Below, piece after piece: positions 25,717 through 32,923 of a stretch of 38,235 nucleotides of DNA (position 1 is the first letter of the stretch; each line of letters begins with the position of its first letter). Source of the DNA: Bacteriovorax sp. GTDB taxonomy: Bacteria > Bdellovibrionota > Bacteriovoracia > Bacteriovoracales > Bacteriovoracaceae. The DNA is taken from positions 1 to 38,235 of the forward strand of contig JAGOVS010000011.1 in assembly GCA_018060625.1 (NCBI GenBank). The letters run 5' to 3'. The position numbers were made by a program, and so were the translations under genes. The notes under the pieces were generated by a model. It was not told the DNA's origin. It was given only the letters and a program-made list of their open reading frames with translations, and did not search any database.

Positions 25717-25945
25717 CTTCACTGAGCTTGTCTTGTTCAATTTCTGCTTCATTTTCTTTTGCATTTTGGCCATCTTTGATCTCTTGTTGATTCTTTTCCT
25801 TTTCAGGAACCTTGTAAGACTCTTGGAACCAATGTCCAAGATCTATTAGTTTACATCTTTCTGTACAAAAAGGTCTAAATTTTGATTCGTAATATGAAAA
25901 CTCTAATTGGCATTGAGGGCATTTTACGCGCAAATTTTTATTCAT
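25688..25945 (-). CDS. yacG: YacG/DUF329 zinc-binding protein with acidic tail
   Basis: The first 45 residues carry the YacG signature: CPQC (9-12), then RPFCTERCKLIDLGHWF with Cys27 and Cys31. In E. coli this small protein binds zinc and inhibits DNA gyrase. Here the product has 85 residues because of a highly acidic C-terminal tail (about 50-85, rich in Glu, Asp and Lys). The ATG overlaps the aminotransferase stop (ATGA), and its own 3' end overlaps the monophosphatase gene. Tight coupling suggests co-expression, not necessarily shared function. Confidence 0.9.
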   Translation of the reverse strand: MNKNLRVKCPQCQLEFSYYESKFRPFCTERCKLIDLGHWFQESYKVPEKEKNQQEIKDGQNAKENEAEIEQDKLSEDEYSEDDYK

Positions 25946-26715
25946 ACGAGTTCACCATATTTTCCAAAGTGCTCAAGAGTTTTTTCATAAAGTGAATTGA
26001 CTGAGTCGTAATTAACTTGTTCAAATCGGTTAACGAAACGAATTCCTCTCACTGAGCTAGTTAACCAAATTTCACGAGCTTTCAGAAGATCCTCTCGAAC
26101 AATAGTTGATTCAATTATCTTAACATTATTATTCTGAAGGTTATTCATTAATTTTTTTCTCATCACCCCATCTAAAACCATTGACGAAATCGAAGGTGTT
26201 TTCACTAAATAGTCCTCAGTAACAATAAAAACATTCGATGTACTTGCTTCAGTCAGCTGCCCCAAATGATCAAAATAGAGAAAATCATTAAAGCCCATCC
26301 CGAGGGCCCTCTGCATTTCTAAATCGGACTCAAGATAATGTGATACCTTAAGAAATGCTGGATAAAGTCCTGGGGTTTTCATTTTTAAAGCGACTGTTAA
26401 ATTAAGGATTTCGACTGCTAAATGAAGTTGTCGCCTCTCGATATGCAGACAATCATCAAATAACGTTATACGAAAATAAGAATCGGACGTATCTTTATTA
26501 AAAAGATCCAAAACATAATCTTTTAACTCTTGGTCACACTGCTCCCACTTCATTTCAGGAAAAAGAAAATGGGCCCCAAGGAGTAGGCGCTCCAAGTGAC
26601 TTTCCAAAAAAAGAATCTTTCCAGAAATTGAAATAAACGAAGTAAATACGACATGTCCTCTGTTGAGTGAAGCCAATTGGTAGTGTCGTGCCGTTTCTTT
26701 TGATAATATTTTCAT
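25942..26715 (-). CDS. class IV pyridoxal-phosphate aminotransferase family protein (PabC/IlvE/Dat-like)
   Basis: The 257-residue product has the fold-type IV pattern: an early N-R-G followed by ESHLERL near residue 38, a likely PLP lysine at 123 (FLKVSHYL) and Glu156 in LTEASTSNVFIV, which contacts the PLP ring nitrogen in this family. The length is closest to aminodeoxychorismate lyase (PabC), but branched-chain or D-amino-acid aminotransferase cannot be excluded. It is the first gene of the minus-strand set and diverges from the pantothenate operon across 77 bp. The ribosome binding site is weak (AAAGAGC). Confidence 0.82.
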   Translation of the reverse strand: MKILSKETARHYQLASLNRGHVVFTSFISISGKILFLESHLERLLLGAHFLFPEMKWEQCDQELKDYVLDLFNKDTSDSYFRITLFDDCLHIERRQLHLAVEILNLTVALKMKTPGLYPAFLKVSHYLESDLEMQRALGMGFNDFLYFDHLGQLTEASTSNVFIVTEDYLVKTPSISSMVLDGVMRKKLMNNLQNNNVKIIESTIVREDLLKAREIWLTSSVRGIRFVNRFEQVNYDSVNSLYEKTLEHFGKYGELV

Positions 26716-26792
26716 GCTCTTTACGCTGGCCCCTTTCTTGATATAAGTGTAGCTTTAACTTTAAAGAATTGCCAAGTGATTCAAGGATAGTT

Positions 26793-27716
26793 ATGCCAAC
26801 TCAACGTCCCATTGTCATTGTCGGATTTGGCTCTCAAGCATGCGCCTGGGCGCTTAATTTAAGAGACTCCAATGTTGACTTAAGAATAGCTCTGCGTCCG
26901 GGGAGTGAAACAAAAAAAAGAGCAGTTCAGCTGGGCTTTGAATGTATCAGCCTTGAAAGTGATGAGTTAATAAATTATTCGCTCTTTATTATGCTTATCC
27001 CTGATGATAAGCATTTGTCTTTTTTTGAAAAAAACAACATTTTCATTCAGAAAAATTCTCACTTCGTCTATGCCCATGGATTTAGTTTATCAAAAGAGCG
27101 ACTTCACGAAAAATATTCCCAATTCGGCCACTCACTTTTAGCCCCAAAGGCTATCGCTAGCGATGTGCGCTTTCAATACGAGACAAAAGGAAAGATCGGC
27201 GCTGCTTATTATGCAGAAACCGCGGACAATGAAAAAAACCTTAAAAGTTTGGCCATACAAGTTGGCTTTACTGCCCTTTATAAAAGTCACTTTGACGAAG
27301 AATGTTTGGCCGATCTTTTTTCCGAACAATCTCTACTTTGTTCACTCATACCATACGGCGCCTTAAAATCTTACAATCTTTTGCGTTCTAGTGGTGTTTC
27401 AAAAGAAGTGGCCTTTATGGAATGCTACTTAGAATTAAAATCTATTTCACACGCTTTTGTCACTTTGGGACCAGAAGCTTTTTTTAAGCTCATTTCCCCC
27501 AACGCCCTTATAGGTTCTCAAAAAGGAAGAAAACTTCTCCTAAATGAGACATTTGACAATGGACTAAAGCAAATTCTGATTGATATAAAAAATAAACAGT
27601 TTTATAAAGAAGTGGAAATTGATATTGATCAACTACGCAGTAATATTCTACATGAGTGGGGTCAAGAGGAATTGTCCCAAACATTTAAAACCTTAAAAGC
27701 AGAGCTAATAGTATGA
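26793..27716 (+). CDS. ketol-acid reductoisomerase-like protein, candidate ketopantoate reductase
   Basis: The 307-residue product aligns by eye to class I KARI (IlvC) from end to end. It has the nucleotide loop GFGSQACAWALNLRDS (G11-S14) and LRPGSE, the pattern that favours NADPH; AHGFS with His95; APK with Lys119; and metal ligands Asp174/Glu178 (LADLFSEQ) and Glu210/Glu214 (MECYLELKS). So the active site looks intact, though divergence is high. It overlaps panB by 4 bp (ATGA) and coaX follows. IlvC is known to reduce ketopantoate as a side activity in some bacteria, so a PanE role is inferred. An in-frame TTG at 26769 exists, but AAGGATAG directs the ATG at 26793. Confidence 0.82.
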   Translation: MPTQRPIVIVGFGSQACAWALNLRDSNVDLRIALRPGSETKKRAVQLGFECISLESDELINYSLFIMLIPDDKHLSFFEKNNIFIQKNSHFVYAHGFSLSKERLHEKYSQFGHSLLAPKAIASDVRFQYETKGKIGAAYYAETADNEKNLKSLAIQVGFTALYKSHFDEECLADLFSEQSLLCSLIPYGALKSYNLLRSSGVSKEVAFMECYLELKSISHAFVTLGPEAFFKLISPNALIGSQKGRKLLLNETFDNGLKQILIDIKNKQFYKEVEIDIDQLRSNILHEWGQEELSQTFKTLKAELIV

Positions 27717-28498
27717 CTTATTTAAACTCCAAAACTAGCGCAAAACTCAATACGCGCCAAATTCGCAGCTACAAAAAAAAGAGTTCAAAGCGCCCATTGC
27801 AAATGCTGACTTGTTACGATTTTCAAACGGCTGGACTTTTAAATGAGACAAATCTTGACCTCATTCTAGTTGGCGACAGTCTTGGGAATGTTATTCTTGG
27901 TTATGAAAATACTATTGAAGTTAATATTGAAACAATGGTCCTTTTCTCTAAAGCTGTTAAAAAAGGAGCCCCTCAAAAATTCGTCATCGCAGACCTTCCA
28001 TTTGGAAGCTATGCCTCTATGGAACTCGGATTAACAAACGCTATTAAACTTTTTCAACAAAGTGGAGTTGAGGCCCTAAAGCTTGAAGGGGCATTCCCTT
28101 TTGAATTAGAGCTTATAAAACGCCTCAGTCAAATAGGCATTCCTATTATGGGTCATATTGGTCTAACTCCTCAGTCAGTTCATGAGCAAGGTGGTTACTT
28201 TACTCATGGAAAAAATCTGCATGAGCAAGAAAAATTAACTGAAGAAGCAAAGGCCCTTGAAGCAGCGGGCTGTTTTTGTATTGTCCTTGAGTGCGTAGAA
28301 GAAAAACTGGCCCAAGAAATCACCCAAAACTTATCTATCCCTACAATCGGCATTGGATCAGGTACGGAGACAGATGGTCAAGTTTTAGTCATCAATGACC
28401 TTTTACATTTAGGAAAAAATACACCTCCCAAATTTTGTAAACCAATTGCTCATCTTTATGAAACCAAAAAGCAATTAATTGAAGAGTATTTGAAATAA
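27713..28498 (+). CDS. panB: 3-methyl-2-oxobutanoate hydroxymethyltransferase
   Basis: Forms ketopantoate from alpha-ketoisovalerate and methylenetetrahydrofolate, the first step to pantothenate. The 261-residue product has LTCYDFQTAG, the metal ligands in LVGDSLGN and IADLPFGSY, KLEGA, and the catalytic glutamate in VLECVEE, all in family order. It starts inside the stop of the reductoisomerase-like gene and is followed 1 bp later by coaX. panC and panD are not in this window. Confidence 0.96.
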   Translation: MTYLNSKTSAKLNTRQIRSYKKKSSKRPLQMLTCYDFQTAGLLNETNLDLILVGDSLGNVILGYENTIEVNIETMVLFSKAVKKGAPQKFVIADLPFGSYASMELGLTNAIKLFQQSGVEALKLEGAFPFELELIKRLSQIGIPIMGHIGLTPQSVHEQGGYFTHGKNLHEQEKLTEEAKALEAAGCFCIVLECVEEKLAQEITQNLSIPTIGIGSGTETDGQVLVINDLLHLGKNTPPKFCKPIAHLYETKKQLIEEYLK

Positions 28499-28499
28499 A

Positions 28500-29207
28500 A
28501 TGCGTCTCATAACTATTGATAACGGAAATTCAAATCCTCATGTCGGTCTCTTTGAAGATAAAGAGCTCATCAAGGTTATTCCCTTAAAAGATTACATCGA
28601 ACAAAAAGATGACTTCATCATTATGTCTGATGTCGGCCCCCCTCTTCAGATTAAACCAAGCTATTCGTTAAAAAAGCATCGCCATACAAATGAGTTACCC
28701 TCTTTTTTTGAAATGCCCGTTCATTATTCTGAAACGCTCGGAGACGATAGACTCATATGGGGGTATGCTCTCTTTCAAAAAATTCAGAATGATAATGATC
28801 GAATTTTAGCAATTGATGCAGGGACTTTTATGACGATGGACTTAATCACCTCCCAAGGTTTTATGGGAGGCTTTATTTTTCCAGGACTAAAAACTTTTTT
28901 AACAAGCTATGCAAAAGGTTCACTTCTTCCCGATTTATCCGAAAATAAAATTCAACCTTTCCAACTTCCTCAAACTACCAACCAAGCTATTTTAAGTGCT
29001 ACTGACCATTTTTTGGAATCAACCCTTGCAAGTATGATTTGTAAATTGAAGCCGAGCCAAATTTTTGTCACAGGAGGAAGCATGGAAATTGTCTACAACA
29101 AGCTTCTAGAACTTAATTTAGGAGTTCAACTTGAGAGAGATCCTCACTCAATACACTTAGCCTTGGCTTTGATATTTCAGTCTCAGCTTCAGAGAGAAGC
29201 TTTTTAA
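28500..29207 (+). CDS. coaX: type III pantothenate kinase
   Basis: Phosphorylates pantothenate, the first step of CoA synthesis. The 235-residue product has the ASKHA-fold motifs of CoaX: IDNGNSN at the start (phosphate 1 loop), ETLGDDRLIWG (a family E-x-L-G-x-D-R-x hallmark), AIDAGTFMTMDLI and GGFIFPGL. It is about 20 residues shorter than usual, mainly before residue 70. Third gene of the reductoisomerase-panB-coaX operon. The last 95 bp overlap the small minus-strand gene. Confidence 0.92.
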   Translation: MRLITIDNGNSNPHVGLFEDKELIKVIPLKDYIEQKDDFIIMSDVGPPLQIKPSYSLKKHRHTNELPSFFEMPVHYSETLGDDRLIWGYALFQKIQNDNDRILAIDAGTFMTMDLITSQGFMGGFIFPGLKTFLTSYAKGSLLPDLSENKIQPFQLPQTTNQAILSATDHFLESTLASMICKLKPSQIFVTGGSMEIVYNKLLELNLGVQLERDPHSIHLALALIFQSQLQREAF

Positions 29208-29409
29208 ATTTTTCTGGAACTTCTACTGCTCGGTATTTCTTTCCATTAGTTGTACGAATCCAATAGCCTTTTACCAGTTGCTCCTCTACTACCATTCGAA
29301 TGGGTTTCATACTTACAATATGATCAATATTAATTAAAAGTGTTTCAAAAACATTATCTACAGACTGCCCATCTTTAGGTGAAACAATTTTAAATTTTTC
29401 AAGTGCCAT
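29113..29409 (-). CDS. small FlbD/LytTR-like protein of unknown function
   Basis: The 98-residue product has LINIDHIVSMKPIR followed by a beta hairpin WIRTTNGKKYRAVEVPE, a pattern like FlbD and LytTR-type small beta domains (N-x-D-x-I, then L-x-N-G-K-x-Y). The identification is by shape only. GAGGA lies 5 bp before the ATG at 29409. The last 31 residues are encoded antisense to the end of coaX. No operon partner is evident. Confidence 0.6.
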   Translation of the reverse strand: MALEKFKIVSPKDGQSVDNVFETLLINIDHIVSMKPIRMVVEEQLVKGYWIRTTNGKKYRAVEVPEKFKKLLSEAETEISKPRLSVLSEDLSQVELLN

Positions 29410-29550
29410 AAATTCCTCATTTTTTTTAATAACTGGATTATAGCCATCTTAAGAAAACTTAAAAGGAACTTTGTAGAAATTACAGCATTTGAGCTTAAAT
29501 ATGTTTGCGATATAGGCAATGGAGAAGCTCTTTACGAGGAATTTTATTCA

Positions 29551-29616
29551 ATGAATTCAATTTTTATAAAAAAAGAACAGGCCATGTCTATTCGCTTTAA
29601 CTGCTCTTTGGAATAA
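29551..29616 (+). CDS. possible 21-residue small protein
   Basis: Within the 249-bp gap 29410-29658 an ATG at 29551 opens 21 codons, with GAGGA about 11 bp upstream and TTGAGC-16 bp-TATAGG (29489-29516) as a weak promoter. The peptide (MNSIFIKKEQAMSIRFNCSL plus E) has no motif. It could also be a small RNA or nothing. Confidence 0.2.
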   Translation: MNSIFIKKEQAMSIRFNCSLE

Positions 29617-29648
29617 ATATTCATTTACTCCTTCTTAATTACGGCCGT

Positions 29649-29684
29649 GCTCTATTCATCACAGGTTTTTTAATTGAATAGAGC
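29649..29684. repeat. 10-bp inverted repeat across the DUF1275 stop codon
   Basis: GCTCTATTCA (29649-29658) and TGAATAGAGC (29675-29684) can form a hairpin whose loop contains the stop codon of the minus-strand gene. There is no T-run next to it, so it is not a standard intrinsic terminator; it may stabilise the mRNA 3' end. Confidence 0.45.
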
Positions 29685-30384
29685 GCAGCCGAATGGCCGC
29701 AAAAAGACTAATGAAAAGTGGCATAAAAAACCCATAAAATTGAACATTTAAAAATAAAAATGCTGAGATAAGCGAGCCCCCTATAAAAGAGAAATAAATT
29801 CCAACTCGACACCAGGTCGCAAAAAGTTCTTCCTTATGGGGGTTTTTTAACGTTGACCAAATTCTCACAAGACCTATTCCAAAATCTGTAGTTAACCCCG
29901 TTAAGTGTGTTGTCCGAATAACCGCCCCTGAAGCAGAAGAAATAACTGCATTCTGAAGACCACAAGTAAAAGATAAAATAAACAACAAGACGTAATCCCG
30001 GCCTGAATGAAGAGGCTCACCGAAATTCCCGAAATAACCCAAAACTCCAGCGAATGCGACAATGAAAATATTAAAAATAATCACAGAAAAAACAAATGAG
30101 TAACGCGGCGGAAGGTGATTAATTCTTCTTCGCTCCACATTCCAGGCCGAAATAATAACACCTAATAAAAAACAAATGGGAACCATTAGCATACCAAGCA
30201 TCACTTTCCAATCAGACTGGGCCCCTGCAACTCCAGCGAGTGTTGCAAAGCCAGTAACGTGGGAGACAAAACGATGAACGGCAAGATAGCCGGCAGTATT
30301 AAGTGCGCCTCCTTGAAAGGCGAGCAAAAACCAAATAAATAAATTTCGTGGATGATAAAGCTGATCTTCTTTGCCTTTAAACAT
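29659..30384 (-). CDS. DUF1275 (YoaK family) membrane protein
   Basis: The 241-residue protein has about six membrane segments and the family signatures GGALNTAGYLAVHRFVSHVT near residue 25 and GLQNAVISSASGAVIRTTHL near 140, followed by TGLTTDFG. The family is widespread and its transport or other function is not established. It is divergent from tcdA with only 42 bp between the two chosen start codons. No clear ribosome binding site precedes the ATG. Confidence 0.9.
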   Translation of the reverse strand: MFKGKEDQLYHPRNLFIWFLLAFQGGALNTAGYLAVHRFVSHVTGFATLAGVAGAQSDWKVMLGMLMVPICFLLGVIISAWNVERRRINHLPPRYSFVFSVIIFNIFIVAFAGVLGYFGNFGEPLHSGRDYVLLFILSFTCGLQNAVISSASGAVIRTTHLTGLTTDFGIGLVRIWSTLKNPHKEELFATWCRVGIYFSFIGGSLISAFLFLNVQFYGFFMPLFISLFAAIRLRSIQLKNL

Positions 30385-30426
30385 TCACTAATTATTCATC
30401 TGCGGCTTCCAAATGGAAAGGCTAAA

Positions 30427-31263
30427 ATGTATAGTCCACAGATGCAAGAATTTAACTATGAAGATTTCAACCAACGCTTTGGTGGTATCGCAAGGCTTTA
30501 TGGCGTAGAAGGCCTCGAGAGGCTTCTCAAGGCCCGCATCCTCATTGTTGGTCTTGGTGGAGTAGGAACTTGGGCAGCAGAGGCCCTGGCTAGATCTGGA
30601 GTTGGAAGCATCACCCTGGTTGACATGGATGATATATGCATTACTAATACAAATCGCCAAATCCATGCCATGAATGGAATGATTGGGAAAATGAAAGTCA
30701 TCGCCTCTCGCGATCGCATTTTGGCCATTAATCCCCAATGCAAGGTTAATGCTATTGAGGAATTTTTCACCTCTAAAACATGTGAGCAAGTTCTTACGAC
30801 TTCTTATGATTATGTTATCGATGCGATTGATAGCTTGCAAAACAAATGCGTTCTAGCGGCCGCCTGCAAAGAAAAAAACATTCCACTTATTACTATCGGG
30901 GGAGCTGCGGGAAAACGCAATCCTGCAATGATAAAAGTTGATGACCTAGGACTTGCCTGTAATGACTCTCTTCTTTTTTCATTAAGAAAACGATTAAGAC
31001 AAGAATTCTCTTTCCCTTCTGGTGCCGGCCACACGAGGAGTAAAAAGCAAATTTTTCATATTGCTTGTGTGTACTCGCCCGAAGAACCAATGTTCCCTAA
31101 AAGTGATGGCACCGTCTGTGCGGTGGCCGAGGGAAACCTTAATCTTAGACTTGATTGCACCACGGGTATGGGGTCAATCACCCATATCACAGGTATTTTT
31201 GGATTTTTAGCGGCCTCTCACGTCATCAATCAGATAACTTGTAGTGAACAACTGACGAATTAA
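30427..31263 (+). CDS. tcdA: tRNA threonylcarbamoyladenosine dehydratase
   Basis: E1-like enzyme that cyclises t6A37 of tRNA to ct6A using ATP. From the chosen start it has 278 residues. Family landmarks are QRFGGIARLYG, the ATP loop VGLGGVGTWAAEALARSGVG, DMDDICITNTNRQIHA, DAIDSLQNK and SDGTVCAVAEG near the end. An in-frame start at 30352 would overlap the divergent gene and add non-family residues; AAGGC precedes the ATG at 30427. E. coli TcdA is similar in length and order. Confidence 0.94.
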   Translation: MYSPQMQEFNYEDFNQRFGGIARLYGVEGLERLLKARILIVGLGGVGTWAAEALARSGVGSITLVDMDDICITNTNRQIHAMNGMIGKMKVIASRDRILAINPQCKVNAIEEFFTSKTCEQVLTTSYDYVIDAIDSLQNKCVLAAACKEKNIPLITIGGAAGKRNPAMIKVDDLGLACNDSLLFSLRKRLRQEFSFPSGAGHTRSKKQIFHIACVYSPEEPMFPKSDGTVCAVAEGNLNLRLDCTTGMGSITHITGIFGFLAASHVINQITCSEQLTN

Positions 31264-31294
31264 ATCAGTCAAGATTATATAAACAAATCACAAT

Positions 31295-31321
31295 TAAAGT
31301 CAGTAAACAAGAATCCGATAA
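31295..31321 (+). promoter_or_regulatory. sigma-28 (FliA)-type promoter of the MCP gene
   Basis: TAAAGTCA (31295-31302), 11 bp, TCCGATAA (31314-31321). The sigma-28 consensus is TAAAGTTT-N11-GCCGATAA, so spacing is exact and 13 of 16 box positions agree. It lies 34 bp before the MCP ATG, the kind of gene this sigma factor usually controls. Confidence 0.7.
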
Positions 31322-31355
31322 GGAGAACAATTATCAATTTAAAGAGAAAAATTAA

Positions 31356-32918
31356 ATGAAGAATAGAAGTCTTAAATTCAAACTCAGTATCCTTTCCATT
31401 TTTTTACTTTTAGCTTTAACAATATGTGGAGCAAATGGATTGATTACAACTCAAGCAATTGGGAATGATCTTAAAAAAACGGTCACCTACTCACTCCCCA
31501 ACATAAGAAACCTAACTCTCATTGATATGGCCCATGATGGAATTAGAGGTTGTGCCCTTGAAGCTATCTTGGGAGCCTACACAAAGGATCAAGCTAAAAT
31601 TCTGTCTGCTGAAAATGATTTATCTGAACATAATAAAAATGTTATCGAAAATTTTAAAAATATTTTAGCAAGTCAGTTATCTCCTCAAATGAGAGAGTTA
31701 ACCCTGAAAAATGAATCAAAAATGAAAGAGTATGTTTTGTCGGCTCAAAAACTCATTGATTCAAGTAAAAAAATGGAACAAGAAAATGCCTCTAAGGAAT
31801 TTTTGAGTTTCCAAGAAAAATTTAAAGAATTAGAAGAATCTCTTGAGGCCTTCGGTGATTTTTCCCAAAATGAAAACCATTTGGCAGCACAAAAAAGCTT
31901 GTCCATGATTAAAAACTCAACTCGAACGACCACGCTACTCTTCTTATTTTCACTAATTTTTGCCATCTCTCTTGCAACTTACATAACGATGAACCTGACA
32001 AAGAGTATAAATGATATAACCAAAAGAATCATGAGTGGGGCCAATGAAGTTGGAGTATTTGCAAAAGACTTGGCCGATGCTTCGTCCAACTTATCGGATA
32101 CTACATCTGAGCAGGCCTCTGCCATTCAAGAGACTTCTGCATCCGTTACTGAAATTTCGGCAATGGTTAAACACTCTTCTGAAAGTGCAAACGATTCAAC
32201 AAAAACGTCACACGACTCAAGAAGTAAAGCCGAAAGAGGGCAAACAGTTGTTCGAATGGTTGTCGATTCAATGGATAATATCAAAGAAAAGACCTTAGAA
32301 ATTGAAAACGAAATTAATCTTAGTAATCAACAAATTTCTGAAATCGCCAAGATGATTCAAGATATTGGCACTAAAACTAAAGTCATAGACGATATCGTTT
32401 TCCAAACAAAACTTCTCTCGTTTAATGCTTCCGTCGAAGCGGCCAGAGCGGGTGAAAATGGAAAAGGGTTTGCGGTAGTGGCCGAAGAAGTTGGTAATCT
32501 CGCACAAATGTCTGGAAATGCCGCCAAAGAAATATCCACTCTCTTGGATGAAAGCGTTTCCCGCGTGGAAAAAATCATCGCCGAATCCACAAGAAAAATA
32601 AACTCACTTATGTCAGCAGCAAAATTAACCGCTGAAAAAGGAAGTGTGATCGTTGTGGAGTGTGGTGATGTGTTAAATGAAATTGTGGAATCATCCTCTC
32701 AAGTATCGTCCATGGTCGTCAGCATTGCTCATGCGACAACGGAGCAGGCCGTAGGAGTTAATGAAATTGCTAAAGCAGTTCAGCAGTTAGATATCGCCAC
32801 TAATGCCAATGCAGCATCGGCCAATCAAGTCTCGCAAGCAGCAAGCTCTTTATTAAGTGAAGCCGATCAATTAAAAAAAGTATCTGATGTTTTAAATAGC
32901 ATTGTGTATGGTGCTTAG
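31356..32918 (+). CDS. methyl-accepting chemotaxis protein
   Basis: The 520-residue receptor has a first membrane segment (about 10-30), a helical periplasmic sensor of about 160 residues of 4HB type, a second membrane segment (about 193-212), and a long cytoplasmic coiled coil. The signalling tip reads FQTKLLSFNASVEAARAGEN then GKGFAVVAEEVGNLAQMS; the arginine in AARAG is kept, but the usual EVR-x-LA is EVGNLA. No HAMP domain is obvious after TM2 beyond a short linker (TKSINDITKRIM). It should form arrays with CheA/CheW. No CheR-tethering pentapeptide is seen at the end. Driven by a sigma-28-type promoter. Confidence 0.93.
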   Translation: MKNRSLKFKLSILSIFLLLALTICGANGLITTQAIGNDLKKTVTYSLPNIRNLTLIDMAHDGIRGCALEAILGAYTKDQAKILSAENDLSEHNKNVIENFKNILASQLSPQMRELTLKNESKMKEYVLSAQKLIDSSKKMEQENASKEFLSFQEKFKELEESLEAFGDFSQNENHLAAQKSLSMIKNSTRTTTLLFLFSLIFAISLATYITMNLTKSINDITKRIMSGANEVGVFAKDLADASSNLSDTTSEQASAIQETSASVTEISAMVKHSSESANDSTKTSHDSRSKAERGQTVVRMVVDSMDNIKEKTLEIENEINLSNQQISEIAKMIQDIGTKTKVIDDIVFQTKLLSFNASVEAARAGENGKGFAVVAEEVGNLAQMSGNAAKEISTLLDESVSRVEKIIAESTRKINSLMSAAKLTAEKGSVIVVECGDVLNEIVESSSQVSSMVVSIAHATTEQAVGVNEIAKAVQQLDIATNANAASANQVSQAASSLLSEADQLKKVSDVLNSIVYGA

Positions 32919-32923
32919 AAATA

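Noticed and set aside
25717-25839. Longer start for the monophosphatase
   Set aside because: The extra residues are lysine-rich and are only an alternative frame of the acidic YacG tail.
26769-27716. Calling the reductoisomerase-like gene ilvC and placing it in branched-chain amino acid synthesis
   Set aside because: Its divergence and tight linkage to panB and coaX, with no ilv neighbours, make that name misleading; I kept the family name without a symbol.
29649-29684. Intrinsic terminator after the DUF1275 gene
   Set aside because: The stem is good but neither strand has a following T-run, so I list it only as an inverted repeat.
30388-30840. Open frame antisense to tcdA
   Set aside because: It lies wholly over conserved tcdA codons and shows no protein-like features; it is a shadow frame.
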